Part shown: piece by piece, positions 36,301 to 46,250 of the stretch
How the letters are laid out: every line of letters starts with the position of its first letter
How positions within the stretch are numbered: position 1 is the stretch's first letter
Assembly (NCBI GenBank): GCA_911728455.2
Contig: OU452234.1
Span: 6,338,549-6,402,548 of the forward strand
Source of the DNA: Marthasterias glacialis
Lineage: Eukaryota; Echinodermata; Asteroidea; Forcipulatida; Asteriidae
DNA length: 64,000 nt
Reading direction: 5' to 3'
Notes under the pieces: model-generated
The model's database searches: none
Told to the model about the DNA's origin: nothing
The model's input: the letters and a program-made list of their open reading frames with translations, nothing else
Position numbers and translations under genes: made by a program

Positions 36301-38587
36301 AATGGAGAATGTTTCTTCATTATATCGCAAGTAGGCCTTATGTTGTAAAAAATTACTTGGACGAATGCCAGTTGGGTCCTGGACTAATCTGTGTTGTCAG
36401 GTCGTGTTCAAATGTAGAAAGGGAGAGAATAAGCTTGGCATAATGTGGACATCACAGACATGATGCATAAATCTTGTCAAAATGTGAGTCTTCATGAATA
36501 AAAATATACACAGGCATATTCACTGTACAGTTCTATGACACAAACCTGTCCATCAAAATTATGGCAAAGACCACATCCTTCATATTATCATCGTAACCAG
36601 CAGTCTAAAAACTAATGGTAGTGTCCCTTATCTTGGACCATCTTTTCACATTGGCTTGGCCAATAACAGTCATGTGCCAAGCGAGCCTCCCGCTTTCGCC
36701 GCAAACGGATTGCCAATCCTGGCAGCGTTAGCGAAGGCATTCTCCCGTTTTTCGGGCGATGACTTCACTGGCCGGCCGCGGCCACCGCCACCAGTTTTTT
36801 GTTGTGGCGGTTGGGGGAGTGGACATTATGCAGCTATCATAGAAGTAGATAGATCAGCTGTATGGGATAAACATTCCCCATCGTTGTCGCTCGTGTGCCT
36901 AACGCAGGCAACACGTTACAATAGTTAGGGGATAATAGCTAGGGGTACAGACTAAAACTCTCGTAAAAGAACGTAATTGTTGGTCTGGCTCCCTACCCCT
37001 CCGACAAGCTCCCACGCTTACGGCTAGACCGACCGGCAAGCTGGGGAGTTCATGCCCCGGAGTTTGTCCCTCTGGCCCCACGAGACACGGCACCGGCTGT
37101 ACGGGATATGCCCCAAGGTTTACGTTCCGCTAGCTCCCACGCTGGTGCGCCGTAAGACACGCTTCGGTTGCACGGACACCTCTGAATGTGAATATTACGT
37201 TCGATTTTTCATCATTATTTACAAATTGTACCAATAATCTGAATACATAAGTCTTTTTTTTGTCAAATACTCATGAATAATTGTAAAAAAAAAAGGATTT
37301 AAATTTGGTTCAGTAATTTACTTTTATCTGGCTGGAAGTAAAACTAACTCCGAAGATCACGTGATTTATCCGAACCACTTTTTTGGTTCGGATAAATCGT
37401 TTTTTGAAAAGTGCTCGAAAACAGCAAAATTTGATGGTTTCTTTTAGGAAACGTTCTTCTCCATTCCTGAAAGACCTTTGAAGTCATATGTTAGCCTATT
37501 TTGTAGCCCAAATAGCCCAGCGAAGCCGGTGTGCACCTTTAAAAAGTGATAAATTCTCACCGTAACTCAGATCCCATTCAAACAGTATTGCAACAAATAT
37601 GGCAACCAGAGTTGCAAAATCAACTTGTACGCGGAACCAGCCCATAGGACCAGCGCACCGCATACCGGCATACCAGTTAATTTTGCAACTCCGGTTGCCA
37701 TATTTGTTGCAATACTGTTTGAATGGGATCTGAGTTACGGTGAGAATTTATCACTTTTTAACAACTTTTAGTTTGCGGAGTGGATTTTCTGGACCCGTGC
37801 AACGCTCGATGAGAGTTGAAAGAACACATAGAGCCTAGTTTGGGCGAGATCTGATTTCAAAAAAATAACTGTAGCCATGTAAACATGAAGGGCAGAAAGT
37901 TTCGAATAGGATTTTGTACATGTCACTCTATGAGGTTCGTGGAGACGATAGCGGAACGAACCTCATAGTTCTAGGAGTAGGCGCAGGAGGCCATGGCCTC
38001 CGTGTAATTCCAGGTCTGAAGAGACAGCCATATAGACTAGTCGAAACAATAATGTAGCTCAATTATATCGAAAAAAAAATACCATGATCTAAGCATATTT
38101 TTTTTCAGATAGTTCGTCACGACAACAGTCAAAAAGTTCAAACGACACCTTGGGCATGCATTTGGCGTGACAGAGCAGTCATGGCAGTAGCACATAAAAT
38201 CTCATGCATTTACTAAGGAATAATGACTATGAAGAACACAATCATCAATATTCTAGAATCTAGGACTCACCTGAACTATTGCCTTAACCAAATAAAACTT
38301 TAAGTTAAATAAGCTTATTATAAGCATGTAAAGTGAACAAAATAAAATTTGACAACAATCCGTCAATAAAAATTAAAATGGATGATTGAAATTGAATATG
38401 GTTTGCCTCACCCTCCGAACACCCAGTGACAATGTCAAGTCTCAAGATACTTATGATTAATTACAATAAGCCTGTAAATAATATAAAGTGGTCATACTTT
38501 ACTTAGTACGCTATCAAATCGCTTTCCTGCAACAATCATTCGCCAAACTTGCTTTGCAGCTTGTGTTGATGCACTAGAGGCTGCCAT
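33375..38587 (-). CDS. ACOT13: Acyl-CoA thioesterase 13-like (THEM2, hotdog fold), copy a
   Basis: Exons 38587-38498 (90 nt), 35018-34834 (185 nt) and 33558-33375 (184 nt) give 152 aa; human ACOT13 is 140. Exon 1 encodes a basic amphipathic helix (VWRMIVAGKRFDSVLSK). Exon 2 holds the hotdog core with LHGGFISTLVDTLT, and exon 3 the AEVIKAGKSLAFTTANL strand. By offset to human ACOT13, the catalytic and substrate residues correspond to N53, G60, D68 and S86, all present. The family hydrolyses medium- and long-chain acyl-CoA to fatty acid and CoA as a tetramer, at mitochondria and in cytosol. The C-terminus ends RTELAEDFIQS, longer than in human. Intron 1 (3.5 kb) contains a triple-nested transposon. 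A MITE lies 58 bp upstream of the exon 3 acceptor. Confidence 0.9.
33617..33913. mobile_element. Palindromic MITE (TTACACCCGTTTCAGAC ends), ACOT13a intron 2
   Basis: TTACACCCGTTTCAGAC / GTCTGAAACGGGTGTAA ends, with inner GCTCCAGAGTC / GACTCTGGAGC pairs. The left end lies 58 bp upstream of the exon 3 acceptor. Confidence 0.85.
34169..34689. mobile_element. Palindromic element (TTATATAACTGA ends), copy 1
   Basis: TTATATAACTGAGTGACATA at the left and TATGTCAGTTATATAA at the right, with ACAGATCCTTG / CAAGGATCT inner arms. The core TTCCCAATGTTTTTGAGCAG is shared with 61188-61550. A partial third copy is at about 42571-42640. Confidence 0.78.
35120..35198. mobile_element. Minimal 79-bp fold-back element with 9-bp target duplication GACACATCA
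   Basis: TACTCCTAGAACTATGAGG ... CCTCATAGTTCTAGGAGTA, a nearly perfect palindrome with only GTCTCCACG at the centre. Flanked by GACACATCA at 35111-35119 and 35199-35207. It keeps only the outer ends of the family seen at 35718-37979. ACOT13a intron 1. Confidence 0.92.
35469..35597. mobile_element. Palindromic MITE (GACCCAGTAACTGG ends)
   Basis: GACCCAGTAACTGGAGCGCT ... AGCGCCCCAGTTACTGGGTC. A second copy at about 44724-44800 in ACOT13b intron 1 shares AATCTCAAAAAAGGAGT and the right end. Confidence 0.82.
35718..37979. mobile_element. Fold-back transposon with about 300-bp inverted arms, 9-bp target duplication
   Basis: Ends TACTCCTAGAACTATGAGG / CCTCATAGTTCTAGGAGTA. Flanks GGTGCAGGA (35709-35717) and GGCGCAGGA (37980-37988). 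Arms run to a loop at about 37625-37675. The left arm is broken by the insertion at 35939-37538. No transposase frame. The 9-bp duplication and long arms recall Foldback/MULE-type elements. Confidence 0.9.
35939..37538. mobile_element. piggyBac-like non-autonomous insertion, TTAA target duplication
   Basis: AGGTACACACCGGCTT ... AAGCCGGTGTGCACCT, flanked by TTAA at 35935-35938 and 37539-37542. Removing it restores GTTGTTAAAAAGTGATAAAT, exactly as in the uninterrupted copy near 25490. 1600 bp, no transposase frame; a GC-rich patch (about 36690-36800 and 37000-37160) is unlike the surrounding sequence. Confidence 0.9.
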
Positions 38588-38856
38588 CTTTAATATCAAT
38601 GTCAACAGAGGGCGGTATATACAAAAAATCAGAGCTGCAAATAGAATCGGTCAGAAGAAAGTGACAAAAAAAGCCCATTGGACTGTTTGTAATCCCATGT
38701 TGAAATTGCATCAACAGAAACAGAAGCAAAAGAAAAAAAAAATTATGGGTAAAATTACTCATTGCTTGTGATCACACACAAACTATTCATTTCCTGGTTT
38801 TTATTACACTTGTCTCCAAAAGTACAACAGTAAACCAAAACTATGTGAACACTGTC

Positions 38857-39178
38857 CGGCTTGGAATTACATGAAGGGGGATCCGAAGGCCATGGCCTCT
38901 GTTGCCCTGGGGCTGATTTCACAAAGCACTACGAATCATCAGAAGATGAGTTGTCAGTGTTACCATAGTAATTTGTATTGTGACATCACACTTTGCTAAT
39001 CAATTAAAATTGATTTGTCCTAAAGATCAATCTTAACTCTTTGTGAAATCGAACCCCCTGGTCATGGACTTGGTGCCCCTTCGAAAAGTTTCCAATGGAC
39101 TTTCAGATTTTCCAATGGAAGTGCCCTTTGCAAAACAAAAATGGCCTTGCCCTCTCAAAGATGAAATTCCAGACCTGC
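38857..39178. mobile_element. AGGCCTGGAATT-family MITE interrupted by a second MITE
   Basis: Outer ends TTGGAATTACATGAAGG and GAAATTCCAGACCTG. Interrupted at GTTGCCCT / CCTGGTCATGG by the palindrome at 38909-39057. The uninterrupted relative at 42703-42880 reads GTCGCCCCTGGTCATTGCC. Confidence 0.78.
38909..39057. mobile_element. Palindromic MITE (GGGGCTGATTTCACAAAG ends) with possible 3-bp CCT duplication
   Basis: GGGGCTGATTTCACAAAG at the left and CTTTGTGAAATCGAACCCC at the right; inner TTAGCAAAG/CTTTGCTAA-like and AATTAAAATTGATT arms. Inserted in the previous element; CCT on both sides. Confidence 0.72.
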
Positions 39179-39782
39179 AGTGTACATGTAGGCCTACATG
39201 TAGATCCTTGAAACAATAAATTTCTTTGGTTAAAATCACAACAGTATGCACAACACAATGAGCCAGTGAAAGGTACAGATTATAATGCAGTACCTTTGGC
39301 CAGAATGTTTTTTTGTCAAATCCCATAATATTCAAATCAAAACATTCAAAAAGTACAATGTATCCTGGTGAAACCGGTTTCTGGTCAGTTAATGGTAAAA
39401 TTGTTCGGAAACAGAAACTAAATGAAATTTGTAAAAATTATCTGACCCACCTTTTAACAACGACACATTTTTAGTTCATAATCTATTGAAATCCTAGAAG
39501 TTGCAGTCTTAAATTTTGAAATATCGTCTGAAATTCACAACAGTATGCACAACACAATGAACCAGTAAAAGTTACAGATTATGTCATAGTGGTACTAGTG
39601 CAAACCCCCAGTTGCCTCCCAACGTTTCCTTGACATTTCCTTGTGTCCTTGGCAGTTCAATAATATTTTTCCAATGATTCTTTGCATCATTGCTCTTCCT
39701 GTGCTTTGGAATAAAATTGGATAAAACACAAAAAGGATACAAAGTTGAGATAAAAACATTTGAATAGAAAACATCTCCTGAG

Positions 39783-39953
39783 GTTTAAGGGGCTGTGTTT
39801 ACTTCGCGCACCGGAGTTCACATCACAGTTTGACAAAGACAGCACCCTTTGTGATTGGACCACAAGCGCACGTGTGCAGTATCTGGGTGAGAGTTCATCT
39901 TTCCACGCACAGCCACAGGCCTGCTACAATCATGACAACACAGCCCCTTTAAA
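39783..39953. mobile_element. Palindromic MITE (TTTAAGGGGCTGTGTT ends)
   Basis: GTTTAAGGGGCTGTGTTTAC at the left mirrors TGACAACACAGCCCCTTTAAA at the right, 171 bp. Upstream of the ACOT13a exon 1 (38587). Confidence 0.75.
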
Positions 39954-41517
39954 TGCACACACTTCACACACACATGCACACACTTTATAAAATAATACTA
40001 AAAATCCATTAAAAATTACAAATAAACACATACGCTCTGTATGAAAGCTGACAGAATAAGTTAAATTGAGCACCATTAATGTTGCAACCGTATTAATACA
40101 TCAACTTGGATGTCATTCCTTATTATAGGCCTGACATTCTTCTTGTAAGAGCAAGGCAGTTTTCTTATTAAAACAGTTGTCCCTTTATGAGGAAAATAGA
40201 ATCTGTGCTGGAACCTTGCAAAGGGCACAAAGGCAATGACCCCTTGGGCATTGAAGTTTGCTTCTCTTGCCTTTCTCATGTCTGTCATATAAATGGTGTG
40301 AACAACAGTAGTCAGATTAAAACTATACATGATTACAGATATGCGCATAACTTACATGGTATAAAGATGGTCATGGTGGAAAACTTCCCTTGAAGTATTT
40401 TTGCCTGAAATGCTATCGTTTTTTGAAAAATGAGTAAAACAACTAGTAAACCTGATGTTTGAAAAAAGTGAATACATATGATGTGGTTTTCGCTTTTTTC
40501 CTCATGACTTTTCATGTTGAGTCTCATGTTGTTCTACAATATGACCAACAAAAGAATGAATGAATGAATGAGTTTAATGACCGATTAAGCTTAAACTTGC
40601 ATCTCCAACACACAAAGTTTCAAATCCTAAATAGATAATAAATAACTCTCACAGAAAACAAGTTGAACTCAACATAAACAATGCACTGGCTCAAAATAAA
40701 CTCAACATATATAATACACAAGCTAAAACAACAAATGAGGTTCAAGCTTTCAGACTTAATCCCTGAAGGAATAAGTTTCTAAAAGTAAAAAAAAAGTAAA
40801 ATATCTTGTTGTGTAAAACATCTGATTCTTTTTAGTTGACAGTATACAAATATAACATGGATTGTGGGTAGACAGTCGATATGGGCTCCCTGGATAAGGT
40901 ATTGAAAGTTGACAAACTAGTTTCCGAGGCGAAGACTAGTTTGCCAACTTTTTCTTGTGTATGTAGCTAGGTTGATGTTTGCTCGTGCAGACTACACCTG
41001 TGTGATAGTTCCACGATTTTCTTCATGAAACGCATGCCTAGCAGACTGTTGCACGTGTGACAGTCTACTACATATGCGCATTTACCCTGTGTGTGAATAC
41101 TGGCACGCATTCTTTGTAAACAGCAAAAATAACACATGTTGGTGAATGGACCAGTGAGAATTCAGCTCTTTATCATGAATATGTATGAGGTACAGTAAGT
41201 AGTTTGAGATACTCTATTAATATCAAAATCCAGCTAAAACCAATGATAACAGTATAATTCTTTTATATGATATAAATTTCCTTACAATGCAATATAGCAG
41301 CCCTTTGAAACTTGGGCCTGATTCTTATAAATAGTTCCAAACTTGTTTATTCTGACAAATAATACACAAACAAATTGTTAATGGTCTCTTGGTTCAACCC
41401 TAGCAGAGTCTTCTCAAAGGCCAATTGACAACACAACAGGCAGATACAAGCATTATTAGTACAGAAGCAGTCAAGTAGAAAAATAGTGAAAAGAACGCAG
41501 CAGAATGCAGAATGTAG

Positions 41518-41853
41518 CGTGTTGTGGCCGAGAGGTTAAGTGCATCGGACTCAAGTTCTGGTGGCTAAGTCATCAGGATGTGGGTTTGAATCCCGGTCAC
41601 AACACTTGCGTCCTTAAGCAAGACACTTAACTATAATTGCTTCAAATAGGGGAAGAGGCTGTTATGTTTGCCTCGTGACGGATTCCTTTACCCCTCCCTG
41701 TTCTTAGCTGTGCTGTGAAGAGACTTGTGTTTATATCTCGCCATGCCTTGTTTCTGCGCATTGGGGCAGGTTACTAGCCTTTCAAAAAGTAGCCCACACC
41801 TCAAGTGGCCTTTGGGCCTTATGATGAGCGAATTACAAATAAACAATTAAAAC
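41518..41853 (+). mobile_element. tRNA-Leu-derived SINE, copy 2 (best head)
   Basis: GTGTTGTGGCCGAGAGGTTA pairs at its end with GGTCACAACAC. ACTCAAGTTCTGG gives a Leu(CAA)-like anticodon loop, and box B is GGGTTTGAATCCC. The non-tRNA body runs to an A-rich end at about 41853. It lies between the two ACOT13 genes. Confidence 0.85.
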
Positions 41854-42273
41854 AAAAAGATGTAGAAGGTGAACAAAAACAAGTTGTCAGGAAGGAAATG
41901 AAAAAAAGGGAGGGGTACAAGGAATTGGTTGGTATAGAAAAGCAAAGGGCAAAATCAAAAGTAATAACTTATTAAAATTAATAACTTTTTCTTCACTTTC
42001 TTTTCACTCCTTTTCCACCTGACTGCTTCTGTTACACTATTTATGAGTGAATTTTTGTTTGTATGTGTGTGTTGTGTTGTCATCTAGCCTTTGAGAAAGA
42101 TTGCTAGGACCAAAACATGAGGCCATTAACAAATCTTTTGCATTTGTACCACGGGTCAATTAGGACGGTAAGCAGCTAGCAGAAACTTCTCTTTTCCCCA
42201 CAAATAATACACCTGTACCATTTGGAGGTCTGTGCCGACTCTATCCCTGCCAAGGTACATGAATCTACCAAAA

Positions 42274-45200
42274 TCAACCGCTGTTTTCCTCGAGAAGAAG
42301 TTTCTTCCCTGCGATATATTTGATGTGCTTTCCCTGAGCGACAATATCACCGTTTGAATCCATGAGGCTGGCTGTCGTGAAGGCAAGAGTTTTCCCAACT
42401 TTGGTGACCTCAGCATCCATGATGATTTTTTCCCCAATCTTGGCAGCTTTAAGATAACTTTAAAGTTAAAAATGAAGTAAAAATTGTACATATAAGTAAA
42501 ACAAAAACCGACCATTTGCTTCAAGGCTGCAACTAAAAGCATACCACAGTATGTATTATACAACGTACGACACCCAAGTAGATCCTTGTCATTTGATTGG
42601 AGGATTGAAAGTCATGTGGCATTCATTATTCAAACCAGTACATAGCTTTAGTAGTCATAAACCGTGCATTTTGGTTCCAATAATCATACATTTTCATCCC
42701 ATCCAGGCCCGACACTTCACGGAGACAAAAGAGGCAATTGCCTCCGTCGCCCCTGGTCATTGCCTTGGTACCCTTGAAATGATCCAGTGCAAATTTACAA
42801 TTTCCTCATAGAGGTGCCCTTTATCAAAAAGAAAATGCTTTGGTGCCCCTGCCCTTTCCAGAACGAAGCAATCAGGCCTGCCCATCCCATTCGATCTATT
42901 ACACGCAAGACCACACCATGCGTTAGACCCTGCAGCACAAAACACCCTCATAGTGGATGCCAGAATACAATCTTGTACATTTTGTTTATTCTAGTAGTTT
43001 ATCCTCAAATTCAAGGCTCTGAACGTGTGTATTGTAACAGACTTGAGTCTGCATTATTTTGATGGATTTTGAACATTTCCTGCAGCTCCTATAATAATAA
43101 ATATAATACACAGTTCTTATATAGCGCTTTATCACACCCGATGGGCGTCTCAAAGTGCTTAGTATTTTTTCCTGCAAGGTATGCAGAGTTGAGTTAGTGA
43201 AGTATGTTCCTTTACATAGCACCATGTAGCGGTTTACAAGGTGCTGAGGCGCAATCTGCAGCTGATCAAACCAGGAACGTTCTTTTACGTGCATTACACA
43301 ACACACGGGACCAACAGCTTTATGTCCCATCAAAAGGACGTGGCAATAATGGTTAAGTGTCGTGCTTAAGGACACAAGTGTCATGACTGGGACTTGAACC
43401 CACACTCTGCTGATCAGAAACACCAGAGCTTGAGTCCAGTGTTCTCATCCTCTCGGCACAGGGCATGCCATAGGTCAAAAGACTGATCCATTAAGCCCTG
43501 CCTACCTTAGCAACTGCCTAGCATCAGCACATGGCGTGACTTTCTTGCCACGATTGCAGTGGTGGTTTGGTTGCGAACACACACATGTATCGGATACACA
43601 CACAGACATGGTTTTCGTGAAAGGTATGGATTTAGTTTCGTGGTCTTTTGAGCAGTGTCTGGAGTCCAAAGAATGATGCAGACAACTACACTGTTAAACC
43701 ACTTTTACACGACTGTACAAGGACCACTGCTGTGGGATTTGCACCACCAGAAATACGAAAAATTAAAACAAAACCAAAGTTAGTACAGTTGTGTGTGCAG
43801 TTGTATGTCAGAACAATGGGTGCGGTTTGTTTACTTTTCTAATGGGATTTTTAACATGTCAGACCTTTGTCGGACTTTCAGTGGCGTTGTCAAGGCTGTG
43901 ATTGGTCAATACGTTAGAAGGCGGGGCTTAATGGATCGGGCTATAACTGCAATCAATTTCTTGACCAACCTGACACTTAGATCAACACTGACTCCTGGCA
44001 TACCAACATGTGTAGTCAAAATAGCGACTGAAGTCATTGAATCTACTAGCGTTGCAATAAAGCCCCCATGTAGACTACCCAGCATATTGGCTTGCTCCTC
44101 CTCAACTGTCATCTCACAACGACATCGACCTGGACTTGTAGAGATAATGTTCACCTGAAAATAAATTAATAGGCCCCTATGTGAATTTATTATTCTGTCA
44201 ACACTGAGCAGCTGTTGGCTATAACAATTTTGCAGGATAAGTGGATAAGGATGTATGATTTGCGCAGTCAACGCAGGATACCAGGCTACACAGCTGGTAT
44301 CCTGCATTGACTGCGCAAATCAATATGAATGTCAGGGCGTCAGCGAACATTGGCGCTACACACAGCCTGGTATCCTGCGTTGACTGCGCGGAAAACAATA
44401 TGAAAGTCAGGGCCTCAGCGAACACGCAATCCTCGCAGCGTTTTAGACATAAGGAAACGGTCGTTGAGTATCACATTCAAAATGGCGATTCTAACGGCAA
44501 ATTTGATATATGCGTGATAGTGGGCTAAAAATCATCGATTTGGAGGACCAAAAATGATCGTGAGTACAATTAACTGCATTTTATTTCACCGTAGATACTT
44601 GGAGAAGCCAGTAGGCGATTTTCAAGCAATTCTGTCGAGTCCTTGTTGCAATTTTGACAATTTTGTAACTGATTCAGAAAAAAACCGCTTCGGACTCCGA
44701 ATCGGAGCACTTTCCATATATACCACGGACTGGGGCGCTAGTACGACAGATAATGTCAAAAATCTCAAAAAAGGAGTACAGCGCCCCAGTTACTGGGTCT
44801 AGGTCTAGCCTGATGTCAAACCTTTGCCATTGCCATTAGACTTACTTTAGAGCCAACAAATAATGGGGCATATGAATGATAGGAGCGAGTCCCACATGGA
44901 CTGCATGATTGATGATGGGAAGTGTTATTGTAGTGTTAAAGTGTTAATGGCCGTGGCGTGGTAAGGGCTAAGGTGGCACTGCTGGTGTGACGGTGGTGGA
45001 TGCAGAAACAACATTTTATTTTTAGTTTTCTACATCCCCAGTCAAGAGGTGAAAACATATGAAAGCTTCAAGTCTCTAAATCCATGTAAATACAGGTTAC
45101 GGGTACTTACTTTATTAATAACACTGTCGAATCGGTTGGCTTTTGCCCACATTTTCAACATCTGCCTTGCAGCTTGTGTTGTCGCATTGGAGGCTGCCAT
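42274..45200 (-). CDS. ACOT13: Acyl-CoA thioesterase 13-like (THEM2, hotdog fold), copy b
   Basis: Exons 45200-45111, 44154-43970 and 42457-42274 are 90, 185 and 184 nt, identical in length and phase to copy a 3.7 kb away, so this is a tandem duplicate. It gives 152 aa. It keeps the residues matching human N50, G57, D65 and S83 (N53, G60, D68, S86) in QANMLGSLHGGFIATLVDSM and GMPGVSVDL. The exon 3 acceptor is TTTAAAG rather than CAG, with first codon AG/T (Ser). The C-terminus ends GKKLLLEENSG, unlike copy a. Both copies seem intact. A MITE ends 26 bp from the exon 2 donor, and intron 1 carries a near-perfect 28-bp-arm hairpin. Role as in copy a; different substrate or tissue use is possible but not shown. 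Confidence 0.9.
42703..42880. mobile_element. AGGCCTGGAATT-family MITE, uninterrupted copy, ACOT13b intron 2
   Basis: CAGGCCCGACACTTCACGG ... GAAGCAATCAGGCCTG. It serves as the empty-site reference for 35621-38017 and 38857-39178. Confidence 0.72.
43095..43465 (-). mobile_element. tRNA-Leu-derived SINE, copy 3, in ACOT13b intron 2
   Basis: The tRNA-like head is at 43380-43465 on the minus strand. Then come the shared AAGCACGACACTT body and a tail with TATAGCGCTTT and ATTATTAT-like ends. Same family as 41518-41853 and 45925-46250. Confidence 0.82.
43477..43943. mobile_element. MITE with CATTAAGCC ends, copy 2, ACOT13b intron 2
   Basis: GACTGATCCATTAAGCCCTG at the left, GGCGGGGCTTAATGGATCGG at the right with TGTGATTGGTCAATACG inside. 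The right end is 26 bp from the exon 2 donor (43970). Confidence 0.8.
44257..44321. repeat. Near-perfect hairpin, 28-bp arms, ACOT13b intron 1
   Basis: GATTTGCGCAGTCAACGCAG... pairs with ...CTGCATTGACTGCGCAAATC with one mismatch; loop GCTACACAG. The right arm plus about 45 bp recurs in tandem at about 44369-44430 (CTGGTATCCTGCGTTGACTG). Confidence 0.9.
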
Positions 45201-45924
45201 CTTGTTTCTTAATAAAATACCAACAGAGGGCGCTACGCAAGGTACACTTGATCACAGCAACACAAGCCCCTCCCCCACCCCAAAAACTTGTACGAATATT
45301 GATATTTACCACATATCATCAAATCAGTCCGGACAAATTTACTAGATATCATTAAAGTCCTCTCTACATATACAGGAAACAACTTCTAAACAGTTAATTT
45401 TTTTAGCTTTCTTTCTTGCCGTGAAATGGAGTGGGGGGGGGGGGGGAGGTGATCGAGGCTCTCGTGTTCTTAGAATTGCTGATCAACTAGTTGAGAAATA
45501 AATCAAAATTAAACTTAACACAATACTATGTGTCAGTCTGACAATAGTTACTAAGAGATACTTTAGTCTGAAAATGGAGTAAAAAGAAAATAAGAAAAGA
45601 AAAAAAATCAAAAGAAAAAGGAAATGAAATAAAATAAGTAATAAGAAAAAATAAATTAATAAAACAAGAAATCCCTGCACAAGCTCTATATTAGCCAACC
45701 TCGTCAGTTTTTTCATTGGATTCCCTTCCTTTTGCCACAAGACAAACACTCCCCCAACATTTTACATTTTCCCGAAAGAAGTGCCAGGATACTTCTTATT
45801 TCCTTTCATCAAGATGGTAGTAGAAGACATGATTTGAATTTGACCAAGTGGATGGTTTAGGCTGTGACTGCACAGGCTATGCTGAAGTATCAGACAGATC
45901 ATAGAGCAGTCGATTTACATGCTA

Positions 45925-46250
45925 TCATAATAATAACAATAATAATATTAACCACTTTATCACAGCCCGAAGGGCGTATCAAAGCGCTTCTGACATTACT
46001 ACCCCTGGTCATCACTGGGCCATTTATTTCATCCCTTAAACCATCTCAGCTCCCTGGGGAGTATACAGCCATGAACTGTCTCTGCCCTCACAGGTACCCA
46101 TTTACTCATGGGTGGAGAAAAGCAATCAAGGTAAAGTGTCTTGCTCAAGGACACAAGTGTCACAACCGGGATTCGAACCCACACTCTGCTGATCAGAAAC
46201 AGCAGAGCTTGAGCCCGGTGCTCTTATCCGCTTGGCCACGACACCCCATT
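45925..46250 (-). mobile_element. tRNA-Leu-derived SINE, copy 4
   Basis: Head GGTGTCGTGGCCAAGCGGAT at the right end of the minus strand, box B-like GGGTTCGAATCCC, and body with CTCCCCAGGGAGCTGAGATG. The tail ends in an ATTATTATTGTTATTATTAT-type simple repeat. It keeps the longest body of the four. Confidence 0.85.

Larger units (their letters stand above)
35621..38017. mobile_element. Outer element of a triple-nested stack (AGGCCTGGAATT-ended MITE), split by insertion
   Basis: Left part 35621-35717 (AGGCCTGGAATTTCATC ... GACCAGGG), right part 37980-38017 (AGGCCATGGCC ... AATTCCAGGTCT). Together they match the uninterrupted relative at 42703-42880, where GACCAGGGGCGACGGAGG-type sequence (on the minus strand) spans the join. 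Relatives also lie at 38857-39178 and 49452-49608. Confidence 0.82.

Noticed and set aside
36656-37237. GC-rich ORFs inside the piggyBac-like insertion
   Set aside because: No DDD transposase motifs or cysteine-rich C-terminal domain. The element looks non-autonomous.
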